The translations under genes and the position numbers were made by a program. The notes under the pieces are model-generated. The model did not search any database and had not been told where the DNA came from. It was given only the letters and a program-made list of their open reading frames with translations. Shown here piece by piece: positions 6,263 through 14,375 of a stretch of 21,062 bases of DNA. Where the stretch lies: positions 1-21,062 of the forward strand of contig CAOKFD010000051.1 in NCBI GenBank assembly GCA_948467645.1, read 5' to 3'. The stretch comes from Fimadaptatus sp948467645 (lineage in GTDB: Bacteria; Bacillota; Clostridia; Christensenellales; Aristaeellaceae). How positions within the stretch are numbered: position 1 is the stretch's first letter; every line of letters starts with the position of its first letter.

Positions 6263-8248
6263 ATGGATATATCTAACGAGCGGCTGCAATATCTGAAGCT
6301 GTTAAAGCACAAATACCCCACCGAGCGCGACGCGGCGGCCGAGATGATACGCCTGCGCGCGGTAATGCGCCTGCCCAAGGGCACGGAGCATTTCCTGTCA
6401 GACATACACGGCGAACACGCGGCGTTTCTGCACATACTGCGCAACGCCAGCGGCGTTATCAAGGAGAAGATAAACGACCTGTACCGCGACGTACTGCCTT
6501 CACATGAGCGCGACATGCTGTGCACGCTGGTCTACTATCCCGAGGAGAAGCTGGCTCTGCTCAAGCGGCAGGGCATGGTCAACCACGAATGGTACCGCAT
6601 TGCGATACTGCGCATGGTCGATGTGGCGCGCATAATTGCGGTCAAGTACACGCGCGCGCATGTACGCGCGGCCATGCCGGGCGACTTGGGCGAGCTGCTT
6701 GAGGAGCTGCTTTTGCGCGAGGACGTACACGACAAGCAGGAATACTATTCCGAGATGGTTGAGTCGATCGTCGAATGCAATCAGGCGGACGCGGTAATCA
6801 TCGAGCTGTCGCGCATAATACAATACCTGGCGATAGACCGGCTACACATAATCGGCGACATATACGACCGCGGGCCGCGCGCAGATTTGATAATGGACGC
6901 GCTGGAACACCATCACGGCGTGGACATACAGTGGGGCAACCACGACATAGTATGGATGGGCGCGGCGTCGGGTTCGCGCGTGTGCATGGCGCAGGTGCTG
7001 GTTACTCAGGTGAAGTACGGCAACGTTACCTCGCTTGAGGAGGGTTACGGCATATCTCTGCGCGCGCTGTCTACATTTGCGGACGCGGTATATGCGGGCG
7101 ACCCGTGCGTGGGCTTTTTGCCCAGGCAGGTCGAGCAGGACGGCGACAGCGAGGACGACATGGAGCTGGCGCGAATGCACAAGGCGGCGGCGGTGCTGCT
7201 GTTCAAGCTGGAAGGGCAGCTGCTTAAACGCCATCCCGAATACGGCATGGACAGCCGGCTGCTGCTGGACAAGATCGACTATGAAAAGGGCACTATAACG
7301 TTGGACGGGCAGGAATACCGCCTGCGCTCCTGCGTGTTCCCCACCATCGACCCCGCCGAGCCGTATGCCTTAACCGAAGGCGAAAGCGAGGTCGTCGAGC
7401 GGCTGACGACCGCATTTGAGCATTCCGAAAAGCTGCAGCAGCATGTGCGCTTCCTGTTTTCGGCGGGCAGCATGTATCTGTGCCGCAATGGAAATTTGCT
7501 CTATCATGGCTGCATACCTATGAACGGCGACGGCACGCTTATGGAACTGCCGCTTGACGCTGGCGATGGCGTGCATCCCACCGGGCGCGCGGCGCTGGAC
7601 TATGCGGAGCGCGTGGTGCGGCAGGGCTATTTTGCGCGTGCGGGTTCGCGGGCGCGGCGCGACGGGCAGGACTTCATGTGGTACCTGTGGTGCGGGCCTG
7701 CGTCGCCGCTGTTTGGCAAGTCGCGCATGACAACATTCGAGCGCTACTTCATCGAGGATGAATCCACGCATGTGGAGCGTAAGAATGCGTATTATCAGCT
7801 GATTGAGACTGAATCGGCGGCACAGCGCATACTTGAGGGCTTCGGCCTTGACCCGGAGCGCGGCCACATAATCAACGGCCATGTGCCGGTAAAGGTAAGC
7901 CGCGGCGAAAGCCCCATACGCGCGGGCGGACGGCTGCTTGTAATCGACGGCGGCCTGTCGCGCGCGTATCAGAGCGTGACCGGCATAGCGGGCTACACGC
8001 TGATATTCAGCTCGCACGCGCTTTTGCTGGTTGCGCATCAGCCGTTTGAGTCGGCAGCGCGCGCAATCACCGACGAGCAGGACATACACTCGGTGCAGAC
8101 GGTGGTCGAGCGGATGCCGGTTCGCCTGCGCATATGCGACACCGATCAGGGCGATTTACTGCGCCGGCGCATCGCCGACCTGAGCGACCTTATCGACGCG
8201 TTCGAGGAAGGCGCAATCAAGGCCGGGCGCGAGGACGATTTGGATTAG
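6263..8248 (+). CDS. fbp: Class III fructose-1,6-bisphosphatase
   Basis: Gluconeogenic enzyme converting fructose 1,6-bisphosphate to fructose 6-phosphate. Class III enzymes are the Firmicute form, ~640-670 residues, belonging to the metallophosphoesterase fold. The metal-binding motifs are clear: SDIHGEH (46-52), GDIYDRGP (198-205) and WGNHDIVWMG (224-233), with NGHVPVK near residue 540. At 661 aa it is full length with no internal break. The GGGAGTGA ribosome site and 23-nt gap from dnaC put it in the same operon as the helicase loaders, an unexpected neighbour for a metabolic enzyme. Confidence 0.96.
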   Translation: MDISNERLQYLKLLKHKYPTERDAAAEMIRLRAVMRLPKGTEHFLSDIHGEHAAFLHILRNASGVIKEKINDLYRDVLPSHERDMLCTLVYYPEEKLALLKRQGMVNHEWYRIAILRMVDVARIIAVKYTRAHVRAAMPGDLGELLEELLLREDVHDKQEYYSEMVESIVECNQADAVIIELSRIIQYLAIDRLHIIGDIYDRGPRADLIMDALEHHHGVDIQWGNHDIVWMGAASGSRVCMAQVLVTQVKYGNVTSLEEGYGISLRALSTFADAVYAGDPCVGFLPRQVEQDGDSEDDMELARMHKAAAVLLFKLEGQLLKRHPEYGMDSRLLLDKIDYEKGTITLDGQEYRLRSCVFPTIDPAEPYALTEGESEVVERLTTAFEHSEKLQQHVRFLFSAGSMYLCRNGNLLYHGCIPMNGDGTLMELPLDAGDGVHPTGRAALDYAERVVRQGYFARAGSRARRDGQDFMWYLWCGPASPLFGKSRMTTFERYFIEDESTHVERKNAYYQLIETESAAQRILEGFGLDPERGHIINGHVPVKVSRGESPIRAGGRLLVIDGGLSRAYQSVTGIAGYTLIFSSHALLLVAHQPFESAARAITDEQDIHSVQTVVERMPVRLRICDTDQGDLLRRRIADLSDLIDAFEEGAIKAGREDDLD

Positions 8249-8259
8249 GCGGTGACTGA

Positions 8260-8979
8260 ATGAGACTGGACAAATACATATCGACGCTGACCGACCTCAG
8301 CCGCAAGGACGTAAAGGCCGCGCTGAAATACGGCCGCATATCGGTAGACGGCGTACCGGCGCGCGACCCGGCCACGCAGGTGAACGAGCGCACGGCCACT
8401 GTGACGCTGGACGGCGCGGCGCTTATGTTCAAGCGCCACACTCACATAATGATGAACAAGCCTGCGGGCGTGCTGACGGCCACCGAGGACCGCGCGCAAA
8501 AGACCGTGCTGGACATACTGCCCGACAGTCTGCGGCCGCGCGATCTGGGACCCATCGGGCGATTGGACAAGGACACTACCGGGCTGTTGCTCTTGTCCAC
8601 GGACGGCCAGCTTGCGCACCGGCTAATATCGCCGCGCCATCATGTTGACAAGGAGTATCTGGCGCGCGTGGACGGCGTGCTGGACGAGAGCGATATTGAG
8701 GCATTTAAGGCAGGCATCGAGCTGAGCGACTTTACCGCGCTGCCCGCAGGATTGGAGATAGTGGAGCCGTCTTTAGCGCGGGTGATACTGCGCGAGGGCA
8801 AGTATCATCAGGTGAAGCGGATGCTGGCGTCGCGCGGCAAGCCCGTGCTGGAGCTGAAGCGCGTGCGCATGGGCGCGATTACATTAGACGATACGCTTGC
8901 GCCGGGGCAGGCGCGCGAGCTTACGCCGGACGAGGCGCGCGAGTTATACCGCTGTGCCGGTATAGAGGAGGACGCATGA
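8260..8979 (+). CDS. RsuA/RluB-type rRNA pseudouridine synthase
   Basis: Isomerises a specific uridine in ribosomal RNA to pseudouridine. An N-terminal S4 RNA-binding domain (MRLDKYIS... to ~residue 48) precedes the catalytic domain with GRLDKDTTGLLLLSTDG (100-116). Asp103 is the expected catalytic aspartate. The HIMMNKPAGVLTA segment (62-74) and the late REGKYHQVKRML motif are also typical. Length 239 fits the RsuA subfamily, so 16S rRNA Psi516 is the most likely target, with RluB/RluE-like 23S sites the alternative. It starts 11 nt after fbp and overlaps the next gene by ATGA. Confidence 0.93.
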   Translation: MRLDKYISTLTDLSRKDVKAALKYGRISVDGVPARDPATQVNERTATVTLDGAALMFKRHTHIMMNKPAGVLTATEDRAQKTVLDILPDSLRPRDLGPIGRLDKDTTGLLLLSTDGQLAHRLISPRHHVDKEYLARVDGVLDESDIEAFKAGIELSDFTALPAGLEIVEPSLARVILREGKYHQVKRMLASRGKPVLELKRVRMGAITLDDTLAPGQARELTPDEARELYRCAGIEEDA

Positions 8980-9581
8980 GCGAGCATTACTACACTCAAA
9001 ATCCCACGTCGCGGCACGATGTGAAGCGGCTTAATATCACTTTGGACGGCAAAGTGCTTTCGTTCGACACGGACGCAGGCGTTTTTTCGCGCGGCGAGCT
9101 GGACGCGGGCACCGAGCTTATGATAAAATCATTGCCGGAGCTAAATGGCACGGCGCTTGATTTAGGCTGCGGCTGGGGCGCTTTGGGATTATTTGTCAAG
9201 GCGCGCAATCCAGGGCTAAATATCACGCTGGCCGACATAAACGAGCGCGCGGTGGAGCTGAGCCGCAAAAATGCCTTACTCAACAATATTGAATGCGAGG
9301 CAGTATGCTCGGACGGGTTTAGCGGCATCGCGGGCACGTTTGATGTGATACTTACCAACCCGCCGATCCGCGCAGGCAAGCGCGTGATATACGACATGTT
9401 TTTGAAGGCGCGGGAGCATCTTAGCGCCTCGGGCGCGCTATACATAGTGATACAGACCAAGCAGGGTGCGGATTCCGCGCTGAAGTTCCTGCGCGAGAAT
9501 TATGCCGATGCGGACATAATTGCGCGCGGCGGCGGGTTCAAGGTAATACGCGCGCTCATGAGTTCGGCGTGCGAGGACTGA
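8976..9581 (+). CDS. ybxB: YbxB/RsmC-type class I methyltransferase
   Basis: SAM-dependent methyltransferase of the MTS family, probably acting on guanine N2 in ribosomal RNA. The start MSEHYY matches what I recall of B. subtilis YbxB, and so does the length (201 aa). The SAM-binding motif DLGCGWG is at 62-68 and the N2-methylase signature NPPIRAGK at 128-135. The ATG overlaps the preceding stop (ATGA), so it is coupled to the pseudouridine synthase, forming a small rRNA-modification pair. Substrate assignment is by family only. Confidence 0.9.
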   Translation: MSEHYYTQNPTSRHDVKRLNITLDGKVLSFDTDAGVFSRGELDAGTELMIKSLPELNGTALDLGCGWGALGLFVKARNPGLNITLADINERAVELSRKNALLNNIECEAVCSDGFSGIAGTFDVILTNPPIRAGKRVIYDMFLKAREHLSASGALYIVIQTKQGADSALKFLRENYADADIIARGGGFKVIRALMSSACED

Positions 9582-9600
9582 TTTTCGAGGTGTGTTTTCA

Positions 9601-10575
9601 ATGGAACAGCCAATGCTTTCATCGATAAAGAAGGGCAGCCCATTCGAGGGCTTTCTGCGTGTAAAGGCGGCGCAGCAGCGTCAGTCGTCCAACGGGTCGA
9701 AGTATCTTGACATGACTATCGGCGACATATCGTACGAAGTGAACGCGAAGATGTGGGACGGCACGGTGATTCCGCCGGAGGCGGGCGCGGTAATCAAGGT
9801 ACGCGGCCTGATGCAGGAATACAACGGCCGGCCGCAGTTTCGCATAGACAAACTGCGCGCGATGTCCGCTGAGGACAATGTAGACATGTCGAAGCTGATT
9901 GCGTGCGCGCCCTATCCGCCGCAGGACATGCTGGATACGATACTGGAGACTGCGCTGGCGATAAAGGATGATTCTATACGCAACATAGTACTGGAGCGTC
10001 TGGACGAAGTAAACGACCGTCTACTCTACTTCCCTGCGGCGCAGCGCATTCATCATGCGGAGCGAGCGGGGCTGCTCCACCACACGTTAACGATGCTCCG
10101 TTGTGCGGACGCACTGATTCCGATCTACCCGTTCCTGGACGGCGATCTACTGCGTGCGGGCGTAATACTCCACGATTTAAGCAAGACGGAAGAGCTGAAA
10201 AGCGACAACATGGGGTTAGTGAGCGAATACACGCGCGGCGGCCAGCTAATCGGCCACTTAGTGCAGGGCGCAATGGCGATTGACCGCATAGCGCGCAGCA
10301 TAAACGCGCCCGACGAAACGCGCGAGATGCTGGAGCACATGCTCCTAAGCCATCACGAGCTGCCCGAATACGGCTCCCCCAAGCCCCCAATGTTCCCGGA
10401 AGCCGAAATCCTATCCATGATCGACCGTCTCGACGCACGCATGTACGAAATGAGCCACACCATCTCCTGCGTAGAACCCGGCGCTTTCACCGACAAGGTC
10501 TGGTCTCTCGACCGGCGGCTCTACCGCCGCGAGGAGTGCGCGCCCGCTGCGCCGCAGCCCGACGCTCAGGCATGA
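9601..10575 (+). CDS. yhaM: YhaM-type 3'-5' exonuclease
   Basis: Exonuclease with an N-terminal OB fold (residues ~10-90) and a C-terminal HD domain (~150-290). The HD metal ligands are evident in LLHHTLTM (158-165), VILHDLSK (188-195), IGHLVQG (217-223) and LLSHHE (248-253). YhaM proteins degrade single-stranded RNA and DNA from the 3' end; the S. aureus relative was linked to plasmid replication. I chose the ATG at 9601 rather than the GTG at 9592, because GAGG at 9587-9590 is 10 nt from the ATG but only 1 nt from the GTG. This gives 324 residues, the normal size. It is last in the dnaD-to-yhaM operon. Confidence 0.93.
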   Translation: MEQPMLSSIKKGSPFEGFLRVKAAQQRQSSNGSKYLDMTIGDISYEVNAKMWDGTVIPPEAGAVIKVRGLMQEYNGRPQFRIDKLRAMSAEDNVDMSKLIACAPYPPQDMLDTILETALAIKDDSIRNIVLERLDEVNDRLLYFPAAQRIHHAERAGLLHHTLTMLRCADALIPIYPFLDGDLLRAGVILHDLSKTEELKSDNMGLVSEYTRGGQLIGHLVQGAMAIDRIARSINAPDETREMLEHMLLSHHELPEYGSPKPPMFPEAEILSMIDRLDARMYEMSHTISCVEPGAFTDKVWSLDRRLYRREECAPAAPQPDAQA

Positions 10576-10601
10576 CGTTTCCACTATTCATAATATTGCT
10601 A

Positions 10602-10761
10602 GAGTGTGTCTCAAAAATTCCTTAATCCGCAATTTCGGCGTCTTTTCCGCCATTTCTGCGTCATCAATCCTCGACTTAGCGCTGCTAAGCCTTCGGATTT
10701 ATTCCTTGAACTGACGAAAAATCCACTCGAACTTGCGGATTTCCCTTTTTGAGACACACTC
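10602..10761. mobile_element. Foldback MITE-like element, copy 1
   Basis: A 160-bp element bounded by perfect 16-bp terminal inverted repeats, GAGTGTGTCTCAAAAA at the left (10602-10617) and its reverse complement at the right (10746-10761), flanked by TA on both sides (10600-10601 and 10762-10763). Subterminal sequence is also inverted (aatccgcaa at the left, ttgcggatt at the right). The centre is cttagc-gct-gctaag. It has no open frame of note and no transposase. A second copy lies at 15879-16037. TA flanks and coding incapacity suggest a non-autonomous IS630/Tc1-mariner-type element; that assignment is inference. Confidence 0.8.
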
Positions 10762-10762
10762 T

Positions 10763-10801
10763 AAAAATCGCCGCGTTTGATCAATTCACGCGGCGATTTT
10801 T
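10763..10801. terminator. Bidirectional intrinsic terminator, yhaM / permease
   Basis: A perfect 13-bp stem (aaaaatcgccgcg at 10763-10775, cgcggcgattttt at 10789-10801) gives a GC core with a T-run on either strand. It lies between convergent genes and can end both. Its first base is also the last base of the TA flanking the foldback element. Confidence 0.9.
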
Positions 10802-10827
10802 GATATATGATATATGCATTTAGTCGG

Positions 10828-12042
10828 TCACACGTTTCTGAGCGCGTCTATGGGGTTTAGCCGGCTGGCCTTGCGCGCGGGCGCCCAGCCGAATATTATG
10901 CCTACCGCGGCGGAGAAGCCTACACCCAGCGCTATCGCGTCGCGGGACATTACGAATGTCGCGCCCATCGATGTTACCACTATGTAGGAGACTATTATGC
11001 CCACTATCAGTCCTAATAGGCCGCCTATCAGCGATAATACAAACGACTCTATCAGGAATTGCATCTGTATCTGGAAGGGCTGCGCGCCTAATGCCTTGCG
11101 CAGGCCGATTTCGGCGGTGCGCTCGGTCACGGATACCAGCATCATGTTCATTATGCCTATGCCGCCTACCAGCAGCGCTATCGACGCTATGCCCGCCAAA
11201 ACGTTTGACATCATGCCCATCATCGTGTCCATCGTGTCGAGCAGGCTTTCCATGTTTATGACCGTGTAGCTGTCGTCCTTGTAGTTGAACGCCGACTTTA
11301 GTACTGCCTCAACCGCCGTTACCGTGTCATCCATCATGTCCGTGTCGTCCACATATACGTCAAGGCTTATTACGTTGCGCTGGCCCGCCTGCTTCTTGGC
11401 CGCGGTGTACGGGATGATAATCCGGCCGTCCTCGCTCAGTCCCATCGCCTGCGACATTACATCCGCGTCGCTGTCGTCTGATAAAGTGCCTACTATCAGG
11501 TATTCTATACCGCCTATGCTTATATGCTCGCCCAACGGGTCGCTGCCGCTGAACAGCTTGGACGATGCCTTGGAATCGATCACGCATACCCGGTTAACGC
11601 TGTCCATGTCCAGTATGTTCAACGCCCGCCCGCGCGATATGAAGCCGTCGCCCTGCTTGCGGAAGTATACGTCGCTGTACCCGTCTATCGACATGTTCTC
11701 GATAAACGCGTCGCCGCTGGCTACCGTCGCGGTCAGGCTGGCCTTGGGGTCGACGTCGGCTACATTTTCCAGCGCGCGCAGTTCGTTTAAGTCGCTCTCG
11801 GTCAGGCCGCGCTTTAGCGCCGTGCCGGTCGCCTGTACCGTCAGCTTACCCGTGCCCATCGCCGTGAACTGCTCGGTTATCGTATTGGTCACGGCGTTTA
11901 CGATTGTCATAAGCGCGATTACCGCCATTACGCCGATTATTATGCCTAAGACAGTCAAAAACGAGCGCATCTTGTTCGACCGTATGTTGTCCAGCGACAT
12001 GCGCACGCTTTCGCCCAGCATGGACAGGCTGAATTTACGCAT
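10828..12042 (-). CDS. MacB/YknZ-type ABC transporter permease
   Basis: Membrane subunit of a type VII (MacB-like) ABC system, which uses ATP to extrude peptides, lipids or drugs rather than to import. The 404 residues show the family layout: one N-terminal membrane helix (~28-50) after a RSNKMRSFLTVLGIIIG segment, a large extracytoplasmic MacB_PCD domain (~52-275), then three helices (~282-303, 331-357, 366-386) of the FtsX domain. The FtsX signature ERTAEIGLRKALGA is at 307-320 and the end reads PARKASRLNPIDALR. It overlaps the ATPase gene by 8 nt (ATGCGTAA), so the two are coupled. The substrate cannot be deduced. Confidence 0.94.
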   Translation of the reverse strand: MRKFSLSMLGESVRMSLDNIRSNKMRSFLTVLGIIIGVMAVIALMTIVNAVTNTITEQFTAMGTGKLTVQATGTALKRGLTESDLNELRALENVADVDPKASLTATVASGDAFIENMSIDGYSDVYFRKQGDGFISRGRALNILDMDSVNRVCVIDSKASSKLFSGSDPLGEHISIGGIEYLIVGTLSDDSDADVMSQAMGLSEDGRIIIPYTAAKKQAGQRNVISLDVYVDDTDMMDDTVTAVEAVLKSAFNYKDDSYTVINMESLLDTMDTMMGMMSNVLAGIASIALLVGGIGIMNMMLVSVTERTAEIGLRKALGAQPFQIQMQFLIESFVLSLIGGLLGLIVGIIVSYIVVTSMGATFVMSRDAIALGVGFSAAVGIIFGWAPARKASRLNPIDALRNV

Positions 12043-12727
12043 ACCCTATGCCCCCTTCGCTCAGCACGCCGTCCAGCACGTTGACCGTGCGGTGCGCATA
12101 CGCGGCAATGTGCGCATCGTGCGTAATCATTATTATCGTGCGGCCCTCTTTGTTCAGCTCGCCGAACAGCGCCATCACCTGCTTGCCCGTCTCCTGATCC
12201 AGCGCGCCGGTCGGCTCGTCGGCCAATAGCAGCGTCGGATTGCCCGCCAGCGCGCGCGCAATCGCCACGCGCTGCTGCTGACCGCCCGAAAGCTGCTTGG
12301 CGTAATGGTGCATACGGTTTTTCAGCCCTACGCGCTCCAGCATCTCCTCGGCGCGGCGGGTGCGCTCGCGCTGAGGCACGCCCGCGTATATAAGCGGCAG
12401 TTCGACGTTCCTGAGCGCGTCCAATCTGGGCAAAAGCTGAAACGACTGAAATATAAACCCGATCTCGCGGCTGCGTATCGCGGCCAGCTGGCTTTCATCC
12501 AGGTCGCGTATCGTGCGCCCGCGCAGTACGTACTCGCCCGACGTGGGTGTGTCCAGACACCCGATTATGTTCATGAGCGTGGACTTGCCGCTGCCCGACG
12601 GGCCCAGCACGCTCAAAAATTCGCCCTCGTCGATAGTCAGGTTTACGTGCTTTAGTACCGTCTGCTCCTCGTCGCCCATGTGATACGTCTTAACTATGTC
12701 CGTCATGCGGAAAAATTCGTCGCTCAT
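12035..12727 (-). CDS. MacB/LolD-type ABC transporter ATPase
   Basis: Nucleotide-binding subunit that powers the adjacent permease. All motifs are intact: Walker A GPSGSGKST (42-50), Q-loop Gln94 in FIFQSFQLLP, signature LSGGQ (146-150), Walker B LLLADEP (166-172), D-loop ALD and switch His203 in ITHD. At 230 residues it is a single-domain ATPase of the LolD/MacB/YknY class. Ribosome site GAGGCGG precedes the ATG. It sits between the adaptor (7 nt away) and the permease (8-nt overlap), the usual adaptor-ATPase-permease order of YknXYZ-like exporters. Confidence 0.96.
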   Translation of the reverse strand: MSDEFFRMTDIVKTYHMGDEEQTVLKHVNLTIDEGEFLSVLGPSGSGKSTLMNIIGCLDTPTSGEYVLRGRTIRDLDESQLAAIRSREIGFIFQSFQLLPRLDALRNVELPLIYAGVPQRERTRRAEEMLERVGLKNRMHHYAKQLSGGQQQRVAIARALAGNPTLLLADEPTGALDQETGKQVMALFGELNKEGRTIIMITHDAHIAAYAHRTVNVLDGVLSEGGIGYA

Positions 12728-12734
12728 TTCCGCC

Positions 12735-13619
12735 TCACTTACTGCCCGACATGCTGCTCGAGCGCATCTGCATCAACTGTTCCATATCGCTGAGTTTGGC
12801 CATGTAGTATACCGTATCGCCCTCGGAAAGGCCGTCGGTTATCTCGACATACACGCCGTCGTTTATACCTGTCCCGACATACTGCCTTACCTTCTCGTCG
12901 CCCGACTGGATCAGCACGTAAGGCTTGTTGTACTCGTCAAAGCTGAGCGCATCCATCTTAATCATGAGCACGTCCCCGGCATATGCGCCCAGCACCTTCA
13001 CGTCCACGCGCATACCCGGCAGCGCCGCGTCGGGCGCGTCGCCCACGTCCATATCGGCGCGCGCGGTGTAGTAGGTTATGTCGCCGCTCGTGCGCGGAGT
13101 CTTGCTTATGCGAGTTATGGGCAGCGTGAATGTGTAGTCCAGCGCGTCGATGGTTATCTGCGCGTCCGTGCCAACATGCACCGCGTCCACGTCGAATTCG
13201 TCCACGTCAAATTCAACGCGCATACTGTCAAAATCGGCCACGCTTACCAATGCCTGACCCGCCGAAACCGCGTCGTCGCGCTCCACGTCCAGATCGGTCA
13301 CTTCGCCCGCAATGCCCGCCTTTATGGCAGTGCCATCGGACAGGCGCATAAGGCGGTCATCCTTCTTTACGGTGTCGCCCTCGCTTACGTATACATCGCG
13401 CACCTCGCAGTCGCTGGTCGCTGCGTGTGATTCCGACTTAGCCAGCACCAGATCGCCCGAGAAGCTGTAATAAGTTGATATGTCGCCGCGCGCCACGGTA
13501 TCCTGCTGATACAGCGCGTCCGACACGCTGCGCAGCGTGGGCAGTACGAATATGACGAACGCCAGCGCCAGCACGGCCAGTATTATCAACCATTTGAGCC
13601 ACTTTTTCTTTTTCTTCAA
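12735..13619 (-). CDS. HlyD/YknX-type membrane-fusion adaptor
   Basis: Periplasmic-adaptor-type protein of a tripartite-like efflux system, anchored by one N-terminal helix (KKKKKWLKW then hydrophobic ~11-27) and otherwise outside the cell. It has the split biotinyl-lipoyl/barrel-sandwich halves around residues 65-93 (VRDVYVSEGDTVKKDDRL) and 100-130 (GEVTDLDVERDDAVSAGQAL), then beta-barrel segments. At 294 aa it is short for the family, implying little or no coiled-coil hairpin. The start is TTG at 13619: AGGAGG lies 9 nt upstream and no better codon is near. It is first in the three-gene exporter operon; I did not find a convincing promoter. Confidence 0.9.
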   Translation of the reverse strand: MKKKKKWLKWLIILAVLALAFVIFVLPTLRSVSDALYQQDTVARGDISTYYSFSGDLVLAKSESHAATSDCEVRDVYVSEGDTVKKDDRLMRLSDGTAIKAGIAGEVTDLDVERDDAVSAGQALVSVADFDSMRVEFDVDEFDVDAVHVGTDAQITIDALDYTFTLPITRISKTPRTSGDITYYTARADMDVGDAPDAALPGMRVDVKVLGAYAGDVLMIKMDALSFDEYNKPYVLIQSGDEKVRQYVGTGINDGVYVEITDGLSEGDTVYYMAKLSDMEQLMQMRSSSMSGSK

Positions 13620-13737
13620 ACCTGATTTCCTCCTGCGGTCATTATCATGCCCTGAATTTTATTCCACAAATTTGAACTGACCATGTAGGAAAAACAGCAT
13701 CGCTATTAAATCCCGGTCAACAACCGATTATCCGCAT

Positions 13738-13766
13738 TTGACAGCGCGCCCGCGCGGCGATATAAT
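13738..13766 (+). promoter_or_regulatory. Perfect-consensus SigA promoter
   Basis: TTGACA (13738-13743), exactly 17 nt, then TATAAT (13761-13766): both hexamers match the consensus in all positions. Predicted start is near 13773, with a ~27-nt leader carrying AGGAGG (13786-13791) for the YgjP-type gene. Confidence 0.9.
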
Positions 13767-13799
13767 TTAATTGGAAGATTTTGTGAGGAGGCGCTCGCG

Positions 13800-14312
13800 A
13801 TGCCCGACTATGAAATAATCCGATCCCGCCGCCGCACGCTGGCGCTGGAGATAAAAGACTGCCGCGTGATAGTGCGCGCGCCGATGCGCCTGAGCCGCAC
13901 CGCGATAGACGCGTTCGTCACGTCGCACGCCGACTGGATAAGCGAGCACATGGCGCGCGCCCAAAGCCGCGCCGCCGCCCATACCGAGCCGGACGAGGCA
14001 ATGCGCGCGGCGCTGATTAAGCGCGCACGCGCATATCTTCCCCCGCGCGTCGAATATTACGCGCGCATAATGGGAGTGCGCCCCGCAAGCATCAAAATAA
14101 CCGGCGCGCGCACGCGGTTCGGAAGCTGTTCGTCAAAGGGAAGCATCTGCTTTTCGTGGCGGCTGATGCAGTACCCGGACGCGGCGATCGACTATGTGGT
14201 CGTGCATGAACTGGCTCATTTAAGGCATATGAACCACAGCGCGGCGTTTTACGCCGAGATTGCGCGCGTGATGCCCGACTTTGAGGCCCGCCGAAACCTG
14301 CTCAAAATTTGA
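13800..14312 (+). CDS. YgjP/SprT-like metal-dependent hydrolase (DUF45)
   Basis: Small zincin-type protein with HELAHLRHMNHS: His136, Glu137, His140 and His146 form the metal and catalytic site (HExxH plus a downstream His). The N-terminal part (IIRSRRRTLALEIK) and the GARTRFGSCSSKGSICFSW segment (102-120) are classic for the YgjP family. The length, 170 aa, is a little under the usual ~220-240, the N-terminal region being compact. Biochemical role is not settled; family members have been annotated as metallopeptidases, and E. coli YgjP reportedly as a UTP pyrophosphatase. AGGAGG lies 8 nt before the ATG, and a perfect promoter drives it alone. Confidence 0.9.
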   Translation: MPDYEIIRSRRRTLALEIKDCRVIVRAPMRLSRTAIDAFVTSHADWISEHMARAQSRAAAHTEPDEAMRAALIKRARAYLPPRVEYYARIMGVRPASIKITGARTRFGSCSSKGSICFSWRLMQYPDAAIDYVVVHELAHLRHMNHSAAFYAEIARVMPDFEARRNLLKI

Positions 14313-14340
14313 CGCAATGATAATTTTACCTTGCATGTGA

Positions 14341-14369
14341 TTGACAGGCGGCTAAAGGAATGGTATACT
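14341..14369 (+). promoter_or_regulatory. SigA promoter of the infC operon
   Basis: TTGACA (14341-14346), a 17-nt spacer and TATACT (14364-14369) with TG at the extended -10 position. Predicted start is near 14376, leaving a ~140-nt leader before infC. Confidence 0.88.
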
Positions 14370-14375
14370 TATTTA

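Noticed and set aside
12696..13430. Plus-strand ORF of 244 aa opposite the adaptor gene
   Set aside because: A shadow of the GC-rich adaptor reading frame, with His/Val/Arg-rich translation, no motif and no ribosome site. The same applies to the other long antisense frames at 4731-5441, 7370-8089 and 17222-18166.
13641..13669. Minus-strand promoter TTGTGG-N17-GATAAT for the exporter operon
   Set aside because: The predicted start would fall on the AGGAGG of the adaptor gene, leaving no usable leader.
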